Positions 11,746 to 24,686 of a DNA stretch of 64,000 bases are shown here, piece by piece. A program made the position numbers and the translations under genes. This DNA comes from Clusia tigrina (Eukaryota > Arthropoda > Insecta > Diptera > Clusiidae), in the NCBI GenBank assembly GCA_920105625.2, contig OV050032.1, forward strand, positions 95,154,542 through 95,218,541, read 5' to 3'. The notes beneath the pieces are model-generated. The model was not told where the DNA came from. It worked only from the letters and a program-made list of their open reading frames with translations, and ran no database searches. Within the stretch, counting starts at the first letter, position 1; each line of letters opens with the position of its first letter.

Positions 11746-14700
11746 GAGCGTCATAAAACCTTGAAGTTTTGTAACAATAAAGTACTCGAGCATCTTGTCT
11801 ATTTAAGTTATCGCTCAAAACTATGCTACCCTAGAGTCCCAAATCAAACACTGATAAAACTTCAAGTGGCCCTAACTTCTATACGGTACGTCCTACACCT
11901 ATCAAAGTTTGCAACATACAAATGCTTGTATCTTTTTACTGGAGCGTCATAAAACCTTGAAATTTTGTAACAATAAAGTTCTCGAGCCTTTTGTCAATTT
12001 AAGCTATCGCTCAAAACGATGCTACCCTAGACTCCCAAATCAAACACTGATAAAACTTCAAATAGCCCTAACTTCTATACGGTACGTCCTACACATATCA
12101 AAGTTTGCAACATACAAATGCTTGTAACTTTTTACTGGAGCGTCATAAAACCTTGAAATTCTGTAATAATAAAGTACTCGAGCATCTTGTCAATTTAAGT
12201 TATCGCTCAAAACTATGCTACCCTAGAGTCCCAAATCAAACACTGATAAAACTTCAAACGCCCCTAACTTCTATACGGTACGTCCTACACCTATCAAAGT
12301 TTGCAACATACAAATGCTTGTAACTTTTTACTGGAGCGTCATAAAACCTTGAAATTTTGTAACTATAAAGTACTCGAGCCTCTTGTCAATTTAAGCCATC
12401 GCTCAAAGCTATGCTACCCTAGAGTCCCAAATCAAACACTGATAAAACTTTAAATGGCCCTAACTTCTATACGGTACGTCCTACACCTATCAAAGTTTGC
12501 AACTTACAAATGCTTGTAACTTTTTACTGGAGCGTCATAAAACCTTGAAGTTTTGTAACAATAAAGTAATCGAGCCTTTTGTCAATTTTAGCCATCGCTC
12601 AAAGCTATGCTACCCTAGAGTCCCAAATCAAACACTGATAAAACTTCAAACGCCCCTAACTTCTATACGGTACGTCCTACACCTATCAAAGTTTGCAACA
12701 TACAAGTGCTTGTAACTTTTTACTGGAGCGTCATAAAACCTTGAAATTTTGTAACAATAAAGTACTCGAGCCTCTTGTTAATTTAAGCCATCGCTCAAAG
12801 CTATGCTACCCTTGAGTCCCAAATCAAACACTGATTAAACTTCAAACGCCCCTAACTTCTATACGGAACGTCCTACACCTATCAAAGTATTCAACATACA
12901 AGTGCTTGTAACTTTTTACTGGAGCGTCATAAAACCTTGAAATTTTGTAACAATGAAGTACTCGAGCCTCCTGTCAATTTAAGCTATCGCTCAAAGCTAT
13001 GCTACCCTTGAGTCCCAAATCAAACACTGATAAAACTTCAATCGCCCCTAACTTCTTTACGGTACGTCCTACACCTATCAAAGTTTGCAACATACAAATG
13101 CTTGCAACTTTTTACTGGAGCGTCATAAAAACTTGAAATTTTGTAACAATGAAGTACCCGAGCCTCTTGTCAATTTAAGCTATCGCTCAAAGCTATGCTA
13201 CCCTTGAGTCCCAAATCAAACACTGATAAATATTCAAATGGCCCTAACTTCTATACGGTACGTCCTACACCTATCAAAGTTTGCAACATACAAATGCTTG
13301 TATCTTTTTACGGGAGCGTCAGAAAACCTTGAAGTTTTGTAACAATAAAGTACTCGAGCCTCTTGTCAATTTAAGCCATCGCTCAAAGCTATGCTACCCT
13401 TGAGTCCCAAATCAAACACTGATAAAACTTCAAATGGCCCTAACTTCTATACGGTACGTCCTACACCTCTCAAAGTTTGCAACATACAAATGCTTGTATC
13501 TTTTTACTGGAGCGTCATAAAACCTTGAAATTTTGTAACAATAAAGTACTCGAGCCTCTTGTCAATTTAAGCTATCGCTCAAAGCTATGCTACCCTAGAG
13601 TCCCAAATCAAACACTGATAAAACTTCAAATAGCCCTAACTTCTATACAGTACGTCCTACACATATCAAAGTTTGCAATATACAAATGCTTGTAACTTTT
13701 TACTGGAGCGTCATAAAACCTTGAAATTCTGTAATAATAAAGTACTCGAGCATCTTGTCAATTTAAGTTATCGCTCAAAACTATGCTACCCTAGAGTCCC
13801 AAATCAAACACTGATAAAACTTCAAACGCCCCTAACTTCTATACGGTACGTCCTACACCTATCAAAGTTTGCAACATACAAATGCTTGTAACTTTTTACT
13901 GGAGCGTCATAAAACCTTGAAATTTTGTAACTATAAAGTACTCGAGCCTCTTGTCAATTTAAGCCATCGCTCAAAGCTATGCTACCCTAGAGTCCCAAAT
14001 CAAACACTGATAAAACTTTAAATGGCCCTAACTTCTATACGGTACATCCTACACCTATCAAAGTTTGCAACATACAAATGCTTGTAACTTTTTACTGGAG
14101 CGTCATAAAACCTTGAAGTTTTGTAACAATAAAGTAATCGAGCCTTTTGTCAATTTTAGCCATCGCTCAAAGCTATGCTACCCTAGAGTCCCAAATCAAA
14201 CACTGATAAAACTTCAAACGCCCCTAACTTCTATACGGTACGTCCTACACCTATCAAAGTTTGCAACATACAAATGCTTGTAACTTTTTACTGGAGCGTC
14301 ATAAAACCTTGAAATTTTGTAACAATGAAGTACTCGAGCCTCTTGTCAATTTAAGCCATCGCTCAAAGCTATGCTACCCTTGAGTCCCAAATCAAACACT
14401 GATAAAACTTCAAATGGACCTTACTTCTTTACGGTACGTCCTACACCTATCAATGTTGGCAACATTCAAATGCTTGTAACTTTTTACTGGAGCGTCATAA
14501 AACCTTAAATTTTTGTAACAATAAAGTACCCGAGCCTCTTGTCAATTTAAGCTATCGCTCAAAGCTATGCTACCCTTGGGTCCCAAATCAAACACTGATA
14601 AAACTTCAAATGGCCCTAACTTATTTACGGTACGTCCTACAACTATCAAAGTTGGCAACATACAAATGCTTGTAACTTTTTACTGGAGCGTCATAAAACC

Positions 14701-15779
14701 TTGAAATTTTGTAACAATGAAGTACTCGAGCCTCTTGTCAATTTAAGCCATCGCTCAAAGCTATTCTACCCTTGAGTCCCAAATCAAACACTGATAAAAC
14801 TTCAAATGGACCTTACTTCTTTACGGTACGTCCTACACCTATCAATGTTGGCAACATTCAAATGCTTGTAACTTCTTACTGGAGCGTCATAAAACCTTAA
14901 ATTTTTGTAACAATAAAGTACCCGAGCCTCTTGTCAATTTAAGCTATCGCTCAAAGCTATGCTACCCTTGGGTCCCAAATCAAACACTGATAAAACTTCA
15001 AATGGCCCTAACTTATTTACGGTACGTCCTACAACTATCAAAGTTGGCAACATACAAATGCTTGTAACTTTTTACTGGAGCGTCATAAAACCTTGAAATT
15101 TTGTAACAATAAAGTACTCGAGCCTCTTGTCAATTTAAGCTATCGCTCAAAGCTATGCTACCCATGAGTCCCAAATCAAACACTGATAAAACTTCAGATG
15201 GCCCTAACTTCTTTACGGTACGTCCTACACCTATCAAAGTTGGCAACATACAAATGCTTGTAACTTTTTACTGGAGCGTCATAAAACCTTGAAATTTTGT
15301 AACAGTAAAGTACCCGAGCCTCTTGTCAATTTAAGCCATCGCTCAAAGCTATGCTACCCTTGAGTCCCAAATCAAACACTGATAAAACTTCACACGGCCC
15401 TAACTTCTATACGGTATGTCCTACACCTATCAAAGTTTGCAACATACAAATGCTTGTAACTTTTTACTAGAGCGTCATAAAACCTTGAAATTTTGTAACA
15501 ATAAAGTACTCGAGCCTCTTGTCAATTTAAGCTATCGCTCAAAACTATGCTACCCTAGAGTCCCAAATCAAACACTGATAAAACTTCAAATAGCCCTAAC
15601 TTCTATACAGTACGTCCTACACATATCAAAGTTTGCAATATACAAATGCTTGTAACTTTTTACTGGAGCGTCATAAAACCTTGAAATTCTGTAATAATAA
15701 AGTACTCGAGCATCTTGTCAATTTAAGTTATCGCTCAAAACTATGCTACCCTAGAGTCCCAAATCAAACACTGATAAAA
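11664..15779 (+). repeat. 21-monomer higher-order repeat (4,116 bp), copy 1
   Basis: The segment from about 11,664 matches the one from about 15,780 at an offset of exactly 4,116 bp (21 x 196) through some 20 consecutive monomers. By eye about a dozen substitutions separate them, for example CAAGTGG at 11,863 against CAAATGG, CTTTAAATGG at 12,448 against CTTCAAATGG, and CTATTCTACC at 14,761 against CTATGCTACC. The right edge lies inside a monomer at about 15,760-15,785. Confidence 0.92.
14306..15089 (+). repeat. Tandem dimer duplication inside 21-mer copy 1
   Basis: Two monomers (AATGAAG with AATGGACCTTAC, then CCTTAAATTTTTG with CTTGGGTCC) occur twice at 392-bp spacing: 14,306-14,697 and 14,698-15,089. 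The corresponding places at 5,490, 21,159 and 25,471 have only one dimer. The duplication therefore looks derived and predates the 21-mer duplication. Confidence 0.85.
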
Positions 15780-18700
15780 CTTCAAATGGCCCTAACTTCT
15801 TTACGGTTCGTCCTATTCCTATCAAAGTTTGCAACATACAAATGCTTGTAACTTTTTACTGGAGCGTCATAAAACCTTGAAGTTTTGTAACAATAAAGTA
15901 CTCGAGCATCTTGTCTATTTAAGTTATCGCTCAAAACTATGCTACCCTAGAGTCCCAAATCAAACACTGATAAAACTTCAAATGGCCCTAACTTCTATAC
16001 GGTACGTCCTACACCTATCAAAGTTTGCAACATACAAATGCTTGTATCTTTTTACTGGAGCGTCATAAAACCTTGAAATTTTGTAACAATAAAGTACTCG
16101 AGCCTCTTGTCAATTTAAGCTATCGCTCAAAACGATGCTACCCTAGACTCCCAAATCAAACACTGATAAAACTTCAAATAGCCCTAACTTCTATACGGTA
16201 CGTCCTACACATATCAAAGTTTGCAACATACAAATGCTTGTAACTTTTTACTGGAGCGTCATAAAACCTTGAAATTCTGTAATAATAAAGTACTCGAGCA
16301 TCTTGTCAATTTAAGTTATCGCTCAAAACTATGCTACCCTAGAGTCCCAAATCAAACACTGATAAAACTTCAAACGCCCCTAACTTCTATACGGTACGTC
16401 CTACACCTATCAAAGTTTGCAACATACAAATGCTTGTAACTTTTTACTGGAGCGTCATAAAACCTTGAAATTTTGTAACTATAAAGTACTCGAGCCTCTT
16501 GTCAATTTAAGCCATCGCTCAAAGCTATGCTACCCTAGAGTCCCAAATCAAACACTGATAAAACTTCAAATGGCCCTAACTTCTATACGGTACGTCCTAC
16601 ACCTATCAAAGTTTGCAACTTACAAATGCTTGTAACTTTTTACTGGAGCGTCATAAAACCTTGAAGTTTTGTAACAATAAAGTAATCGAGCCTTTTGTCA
16701 ATTTTAGCCATCGCTCAAAGCTATGCTACCCTAGAGTCCCAAATCAAACACTGATAAAACTTCAAACGCCCCTAACTTCTATACGGTACGTCCTACACCT
16801 ATCAAAGTTTGCAACATACAAGTGCTTGTAACTTTTTACTGGAGCGTCATAAAACCTTGAAATTTTGTAACAATAAAGTACTCGAGCCTCTTGTTAATTT
16901 AAGCCATCGCTCAAAGCTATGCTACCCTTGAGTCCCAAATCAAACACTGATTAAACTTCAAACGCCCCTAACTTCTATACGGAACGTCCTACACCTATCA
17001 AAGTATTCAACATACAAGTGCTTGTAACTTTTTACTGGAGCGTCATAAAACCTTGAAATTTTGTAACAATGAAGTACTCGAGCCTCCTGTCAATTTAAGC
17101 TATCGCTCAAAGCTATGCTACCCTTGAGTCCCAAATCAAACACTGAGAAAACTTCAAACGCCCCTAACTTCTTTACGGTACGTCCTACACCTATCAAAGT
17201 TTGCAACATACAAATGCTTGCAACTTTTTACTGGAGCGTCATAAAAACGTGAAATTTTGTAACAATGAAGTACCCGAGCCTCTTGTCAATTTAAGCTATC
17301 GCTCAAAGCTATGCTACCCTTGAGTCCCAAATCAAACACTGATAAATATTCAAATGGCCCTAACTTCTATACGGTACGTCCTACACCTATCAAAGTTTGC
17401 AACATACAAATGCTTGTATCTTTTTACGGGAGCGTCAGAAAACCTTGAAGTTTTGTAACAATAAAGTACTCGAGCCTCTTGTCAATTTAAGCCATCGCTC
17501 AAAGCTATGCTACCCTTGAGTCCCAAATCAAACACTGATAAAACTTCAAATGGCCCTAACTTCTATACGGTACGTCCTACACCTCTCAAAGTTTGCAACA
17601 TACAAATGCTTGTATCTTTTTACTGGAGCGTCATAAAACCTTGAAATTTTGTAACAATAAAGTACTCGAGCCTCTTGTCAATTTAAGCTATCGCTCAAAA
17701 CTATGCTACCCTAGAGTCCCAAATCAAACACTGATAAAACTTCAAATAGCCCTAACTTCTATACAGTACGTCCTACACATATCAAAGTTTGCAATATACA
17801 AATGCTTGTAACTTTTTACTGGAGCGTCATAAAACCTTGAAATTCTGTAATAATAAAGTACTCGAGCATCTTGTCAATTTAAGTTATCGCTCAAAACTAT
17901 GCTACCCTAGAGTCCCAAATCAAACACTGATAAAACTTCAAACGCCCCTAACTTCTATACGGTACGTCCTACACCTATCAAAGTTTGCAACATACAAATG
18001 CTTGTAACTTTTTACTGGAGCGTCATAAAACCTTGAAATTTTGTAACTATAAAGTACTCGAGCCTCTTGTCAATTTAAGCCAACGCTCAAAGCTATGCTA
18101 CCCTAGAGTCCCAAATCAAACACTGATAAAACTTTAAATGGCCCTAACTTCTATACGGTACATCCTACACCTATCAAAGTTTGCAACATACAAATGCTTG
18201 TAACTTTTTACTGGAGCGTCATAAAACCTTGAAGTTTTGTAACAATAAAGTAATCGAGCCTTTTGTCAATTTTAGCCATCGCTCAAAGCTATGCTACCCT
18301 AGAGTCCCAAATCAAACACTGATAAAACTTCAAACGCCCCTAACTTCTATACGGTACGTCCTACACCTATCAAAGTTTGCAACATACAAATGCTTGTAAC
18401 TTTTTACTGGAGCGTCATAAAACCTTGAAATTTTGTAACAATGAAGTACTCGAGCCTCTTGTCAATTTAAGCCATCGCTCAAAGCTATGCTACCCTTGAG
18501 TCCCAAATCAAACACTGATAAAACTTCAAATGGACCTTACTTCTTTACGGTACGTCCTACACCTATCAATGTTGGCAACATTCAAATGCTTGTAACTTTT
18601 TACTGGAGCGTCATAAAACCTTAAATTTTTGTAACAATAAAGTACCCGAGCCTCTTGTCAATTTAAGCTATCGCTCAAAGCTATGCTACCCTTGGGTCCC

Positions 18701-19888
18701 AAATCAAACACTGATAAAACTTCAAATGGCCCTAACTTATTTACGGTACGTCCTACAACTATCAAAGTTGGCAACATACAAATGCTTGTAACTTTTTACT
18801 GGAGCGTCATAAAACCTTGAAATTTTGTAACAATGAAGTACTCGAGCCTCTTGTCAATTTAAGCCATCGCTCAAAGCTATGCTACCCTTGAGTCCCAAAT
18901 CAAACACTGATAAAACTTCAAATGGACCTTACTTCTTTACGGTACGTCCTACACCTATCAATGTTGGCAACATTCAAATGCTTGTAACTTCTTACTGGAG
19001 CGTCATAAAACCTTAAATTTTTGTAACAATAAAGTACCCGAGCCTCTTGTCAATTTAAGCTATCGCTCAAAGCTATGCTACCCTTGGGTCCCAAATCAAA
19101 CACTGATAAAACTTCAAATGGCCCTAACTTATTTACGGTACGTCCTACAACTATCAAAGTTGGCAACATACAAATGCTTGTAACTTTTTACTGGAGCGTC
19201 ATAAAACCTTGAAATTTTGTAACAATAAAGTACTCGAGCCTCTTGTCAATTTAAGCTATCGCTCAAAGCTATGCTACCCATGAGTCCCAAATCAAACACT
19301 GATAAAACTTCAGATGGCCCTAACTTCTTTACGGTACGTCCTACACCTATCAAAGTTGGCAACATACAAATGCTTGTAACTTTTTACTGGAGCGTCATAA
19401 AACCTTGAAATTTTGTAACAGTAAAGTACCCGAGCCTCTTGTCGCCATCGCTCAATGCTATGCTACCCTTGAGTCCCAAATCAAACACTGATAAAACTTC
19501 ACACGGCCCTAACTTCTATACGGTATGTCCTACACCTATCAAAGTTTGCAACATACAAATGCTTGTAACTTTTTACTAGAGCGTCATAAAACCTTGAAAT
19601 TTTGTAACAATAAAGTACTCGAGCCTCTTGTCAATTTAAGCTATCGCTCAAAACTATGCTACCCTAGAGTCCCAAATCAAACACTGATAAAACTTCAAAT
19701 AGCCCTAACTTCTATACAGTACGTCCTACACATATCAAAGTTTGCAATATACAAATGCTTGTAACTTTTTACTGGAGCGTCATAAAACCTTGAAATTCTG
19801 TAATAATAAAGTACTCGAGCATCTTGTCAATTTAAGTTATCGCTCAAAACTATGCTACCCTAGAGTCCCAAATCAAACACTGATAAAA
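15780..19888 (+). repeat. 21-monomer higher-order repeat, copy 2 (4,109 bp)
   Basis: This is the second tandem copy of 11,664-15,779. It is 7 bp shorter because AATTTAA is missing at 19,443 (CTTGTC directly joined to GCCATCG). It inherits the dimer duplication at 18,422-19,205. It ends inside a monomer at about 19,870-19,894, beyond which the sequence follows the 13.7-14 kb pattern rather than that at 15.8 kb. Confidence 0.92.
18422..19205 (+). repeat. Tandem dimer duplication inside 21-mer copy 2
   Basis: This is the same 392-bp dimer pair as at 14,306-15,089, copied along with the 21-mer. The two dimers are told apart by TAACTTTTTACT (18,592) against TAACTTCTTACT (18,984), exactly as at 14,476 and 14,868. 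Confidence 0.85.
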
Positions 19889-20178
19889 CTTCAAACGCCC
19901 CTAACTTCTATACGGTACGTCCTACACCTATCAAAGTTTGCAACATACAAATGCTTGTAACTTTTTACTGGAGCGTCATAAAACCTTGAAATTTTGTAAC
20001 TATAAAGTACTCGAGCCTCTTGTCAATTTAAGCCATCGCTCAAAGCTATGCTACCCTAGAGTCCCAAATCAAACACTGATAAAACTTTAAATGGCCCTAA
20101 CTTCTATACGGTACATCCTACACCTATCAAAGTTTGCAACATACAAATGCTTGTAACTTTTTACTGGAGCGTCATAAA
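19402..20178 (+). repeat. Tetramer duplication, copy 1 (777 bp, with 7-bp deletion)
   Basis: The four monomers begin with AACAGTAAAGTACCCGAG, then CACACGGCCC and GGTATGTCC, then the CAGTACGTCC/ACACATATC monomer, the ATTCTGTAATAATAAAG monomer, and the AACTATAAAG/GGTACATCC monomer. The block repeats at once at 20,179. The 7-bp deletion at 19,443 and CAATGCTATG are private to this copy. Confidence 0.9.
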
Positions 20179-20962
20179 ACCTTGAAATTTTGTAACAGTA
20201 AAGTACCCGAGCCTCTTGTCAATTTAAGCCATCGCTCAAAGCTATGCTACCCTTGAGTCCCAAATCAAACACTGATAAAACTTCACACGGCCCTAACTTC
20301 TATACGGTATGTCCTACACCTATCAAAGTTTGCAACATACAAATGCTTGTAACTTTTTACTAGAGCGTCATAAAACCTTGAAATTTTGTAACAATAAAGT
20401 ACTCGAGCCTCTTGTCAATTTAAGCTATCGCTCAAAACTATGCTACCCTAGAGTCCCAAATCAAACACTGATAAAACTTCAAATAGCCCTAACTTCTATA
20501 CAGTACGTCCTACACATATCAAAGTTTGCAATATACAAATGCTTGTAACTTTTTACTGGAGCGTCATAAAACCTTGAAATTCTGTAATAATAAAGTACTC
20601 GAGCATCTTGTCAATTTAAGTTATCGCTCAAAACTATGCTACCCTAGAGTCCCAAATCAAACACTGATAAAACTTCAAACGCCCCTAACTTCTATATGGT
20701 GCGTCCTACACCTATCAAAGTTTGCAACATACAAATGCTTGTAACTTTTTACTGGAGCGTCATAAAACCTTGAAATTTTGTAACTATAAAGTACTCGAGC
20801 CTCTTGTCAATTTAAGCCATCGCTCAAAGCTATGCTACCCTAGAGTCCCAAATCAAACACTGATAAAACTTTAAATGGCCCTAACTTCTATACGGTACAT
20901 CCTACACCTATCAAAGTTTGCAACATACAAATGCTTGTAACTTTTTACTGGAGCGTCATAAA
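20179..20962 (+). repeat. Tetramer duplication, copy 2 (784 bp)
   Basis: This is an intact 4 x 196 copy of the preceding block. It has a private TATATGGTGCGTCC near 20,694, where the first copy has TATACGGTACGTCC. After it the usual TAATCGAG monomer resumes at 20,963, so this tetramer was added within an otherwise ordinary region I order. Confidence 0.9.
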
Positions 20963-22460
20963 ACCTTGAAGTTTTGTAACAATAAAGTAATCGAGCCTTT
21001 TGTCAATTTTAGCCATCGCTCAAAGCTATGCTACCCTAGAGTCCCAAATCAAACACTGATAAAACTTCAAACGCCCCTAACTTCTATACGGTACGTCCTA
21101 CACCTATCAAAGTTTGCAACATACAAATGCTTGTAACTTTTTACTGGAACGTCATAAAACCTTGAAATTTTGTAAAAATGAAGTACTCGAGCCTCTTGTC
21201 AATTTAAGCCATCGCTCAAAGCTATGCTACCCTTGAGTCCCAAATCAAACACTGATAAAACTTCAAATGGACCTTACTTCTTTACGGTACGTCCTACACC
21301 TATCAATGTTGGCAACATTCAAATGCTTGTAACTTTTTACTGGAGCGTCATAAAACCTTAAATTTTTGTAACAATAAAGTACCCGAGCCTCTTGTCAATT
21401 TAAGCTATCGCTCAAAGCTATGCTACCCTTGGGTCCCAAATCAAACACTGATAAAACTTCAAATGGCCCTAACTTATTTACGGTACGTCCTACAACTATC
21501 AAAGTTGGCAACATACAAATGCTTGTAACTTTTTACTGGAGCGTCATAAAACCTTGAAATTTTGTAACAATAAAGTACTCGAGCCTCTTGTCAATTTAAG
21601 CTATCGCTCAAAGCTATGCTACCCATGAGTCCCAAATCAAACACTGATAAAACTTCAGATGGCCCTAACTTCTTTACGGTACGTCCTACACCTATCCAAG
21701 TTGGCAACATACAAATGCTTGTAACTTTTTACTGGAGCGTCATAAAACCTTGAAATTTTGTAACAGTAAAGTACCCGAGCCTCTTGTCAATTTAAGCCAT
21801 CGCTCAAAGCTATGCTACCCTTGAGTCCCAAATCAAACACTGATAAAACTTCACACGGCCCTAACTTCTATACGGTATGTCCTACACCTATCAAAGTTTG
21901 CAACATACAAATGCTTGTAACTTTTTACTAGAGCGTCATAAAACCTTGAAATTTTGTAACAATAAAGTACTCGAGCCTCTTGTCAATTTAAGCCATCGCT
22001 CAAAGCTATGCTACCCTTGCGTCCCAAATCAAACACTGATAAAACTTCAAATGGACCTAACTTCTATACGGTACGTCCTACACCTATCAAAGTTTGCAAC
22101 ATACAAATGCTTGTAACTTTTTACTGGAGCGTCATAAAACCTTGAAATTTAGTATCAATAAAGTACTCGACCCTCTTGTCAATTTAAGCTATCGCTCAAA
22201 GCTATGCTACCCTTGAGTCCCAAATCAAACATTGATAAAACTTCAAATGGCCCTAACTTCTTTACGGTACGTCCTACACCTATCAAAGTTGGCAACATAC
22301 AAATGCTTGTAACTTTTTACTGGAGCGTCATAAAACCTTGAAATTTTGTAACAATAAAGTACTCGAGCCTCTTGTCAATTTAAGCCATCGCTCAAAGCTA
22401 TGCTACCCTTGAGTCCCAAATCAAACACTGTTAAAACTTCAAATGGCCCTAACTTCTTTA
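20375..22460 (+). repeat. Block repeated 22 monomers downstream, copy 1
   Basis: The marker order (CAGTACGTCC, ATTCTGTAATAATAAAG, GGTACATCC, TAATCGAG, CCTTAAATTTTTG, CCATGAG, CACACGGCCC, GGTATGTCC, TTAGTATCAAT, CTGTTAAAAC) recurs at 24,687-26,770. The offset is 4,312 bp (22 x 196), or 4,311 after a 1-bp deletion near 25,612. Confidence 0.86.
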
Positions 22461-22799
22461 CGGTACGTCCTACACCTATCAATGTTGGCAACATTCAAAT
22501 GCTTGTAACTTTTTACTGGCGCGTCATAAAGCCTTGAAATTTTGTAACAATAAAGTACTCGAGCCTCTTGTCAATTTAAGCCATCGCTCAAAGCTATGCT
22601 ACCCTAGAGTCCTAAATCAAACACTGATAAAACTTCAAACGCCCCTAACTTCTATACGGTACGTCCTACACCTATCAAAGTATGCAACATACAAGTGCTT
22701 GTAACTTTTTACTGGAGCGTCATAAAACCTTGAAATTTTGTAACAATGAAGTACTCGAGCCTCTTGTCAATTTAAGCTATCGCTCAAAGCTATGCTACC

Positions 22800-23780
22800 C
22801 TTGAGTCCCAAATCAAACACTGATAAAACTTCAACCGCCCCTAACTTCTTTACGGTACGTCCTACACCTATCAAAGTTTGCAACATACAAATGCTTGTAA
22901 CTTTTTACTGGAGCGTCATAAATCCTTGAAATTTTGTAATAATAAAGTACTCGAGCATCTTGTCAATTTAAGTTATCGCTCAAAACTATGCTACCCTAGA
23001 GTCCCAAATCAAACACTGATAAAACTTCAAATAGCCCTAACTTCTATACGGTACGTCCTACACATATCAAAGTTTGCAACATACAAATGCTTGTAACTTT
23101 TTACTGGAGCGTCATAAAACCTTGAAATTTTGTAATAATAAAGTACTCGAGCATCTTGTCAATTTAAGTTATCGCTCAAAACTATGCTACCCTAGAGTCC
23201 CAAATCAAACACTGATAAAACTTCAAACGCCCCTAACTTCTATACGGTACGTCGTACACCTATCAAAGTTTGCAACATACAAATGCTTGTAACTTTTTAC
23301 TGGAGCGTCATAAAGCCTTGAAATTTTGTAACAATGAAGTACTCGAGCCTCTTGTCATTTTAAGCTATCGCTCAAAGCTATGCTACCCTTGAGTCCCAAA
23401 TCAAACACTGATAAATATTCAAATGGCCCTAACTTCTATACGGTACGTCCTACACCTATCAAAGTTTGCAACATACAAATGCTTGCAACTTTTTACTGGA
23501 GCGTCATAAAAACGTGAAATTTTGTAACAATGAAGTACCCGAGCCTCTTGTCAATTTAAGCTATCGCTCAAAGCTATGCTACCCTTGAGTCCCAAATCAA
23601 ACACTGATAAATATTCAAATGGCCCTAACTTCTATACGGTACGTCCTACACCTATCAAAGTTTGCAACATACAAATGCTTGTATCTTTTTACGGGAGCGT
23701 CAGAAAACCTTGAAGTTTTGTAACAATAAAGTACTCGAGCCTCTTGTCAATTTAAGCCATCGCTCAAAGCTATGCTACCC
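22800..23780 (+). repeat. Five-monomer block, copy 1
   Basis: CTTCAACCGCCCC (22,832), CATAAATCC (22,917), GTCATTTTAAGC (23,353), AAAAACGTG (23,508) and ACGGGAGCGTCAG (23,691) occur in order and return as a four-monomer block at 23,780-24,564. The monomer at 23,119, with TCGTACACC near 23,251, is the one missing from the second copy. Confidence 0.85.
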
Positions 23781-24564
23781 TTGAGTCCCAAATCAAACAC
23801 TGATAAAACTTCAACCGCCCCTAACTTCTTTACGGTACGTCCTACACCTATCAAAGTTTGCAAAATACAAATGCTTGTAACTTTTTACTGGAGCGTCATA
23901 AATCCTTGAAATTTTGTAATAATAAAGTACTCGAGCATCTTGTCAATTTAAGTTATCGCTCAAAACTATGCTACCCTAGAGTCCCAAATCAAACACTGAT
24001 AAAACTTCAAATAGCCCTAACTTCTATACGGTACGTCCTACACATATCAAAGTTTGCAACATACAAATGCTTGTAACTTTTTACTGGAGCGTCATAAAAC
24101 CTTGAAATTTTGTAACAATGAAGTACTCGAGCCTCTTGTCATTTTAAGCTATCGCTCAAAGCTATGCTACCCTTGAGTCCCAAATCAAACACTGATAAAT
24201 ATTCAAATGGCCCTAACTTCTATACGGTACGTCCTACACCTATCAAAGTTTGCAACATACAAATGCTTGCAACTTTTTACTGGAGCGTCATAAAAACGTG
24301 AAATTTTGTAACAATGAAGTACCCGAGCCTCTTGTCAATTTAAGCTATCGCTCAAAGCTATGCTACCCTTGAGTCCCAAATCAAACACTGATAAATATTC
24401 AAATGGCCCTAACTTCTATACGGTACGTCCTACACCTATCAAAGTTTGCAACATACAAATGCTTGTATCTTTTTACGGGAGCGTCAGAAAACCTTGAAGT
24501 TTTGTAACAATAAAGTACTCGAGCCTCTTGTCAATTTAAGCCATCGGTCAAAGCTATGCTACCC
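23780..24564 (+). repeat. Four-monomer block, copy 2 of the preceding five-monomer block
   Basis: CAACCGCC lies at 23,812, 980 bp after its partner. GTCATTTTAAGC (about 24,137) and AAAAACGTG (about 24,292) lie only 784 bp after theirs. One internal monomer has therefore been lost in this copy or gained in the other. Private change: GCAAAATAC near 23,862. Confidence 0.84.
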
Positions 24565-24686
24565 TTGAGTCCCAAATCAAACACTGATAAAACTTCAAAT
24601 GGCCCTAACTTCTATACGGTACGTCCTACACCTCTCAAAGTTTGCAACATACAAATGCTTGTATCTTTTTACTGGAGCGTCATAAA

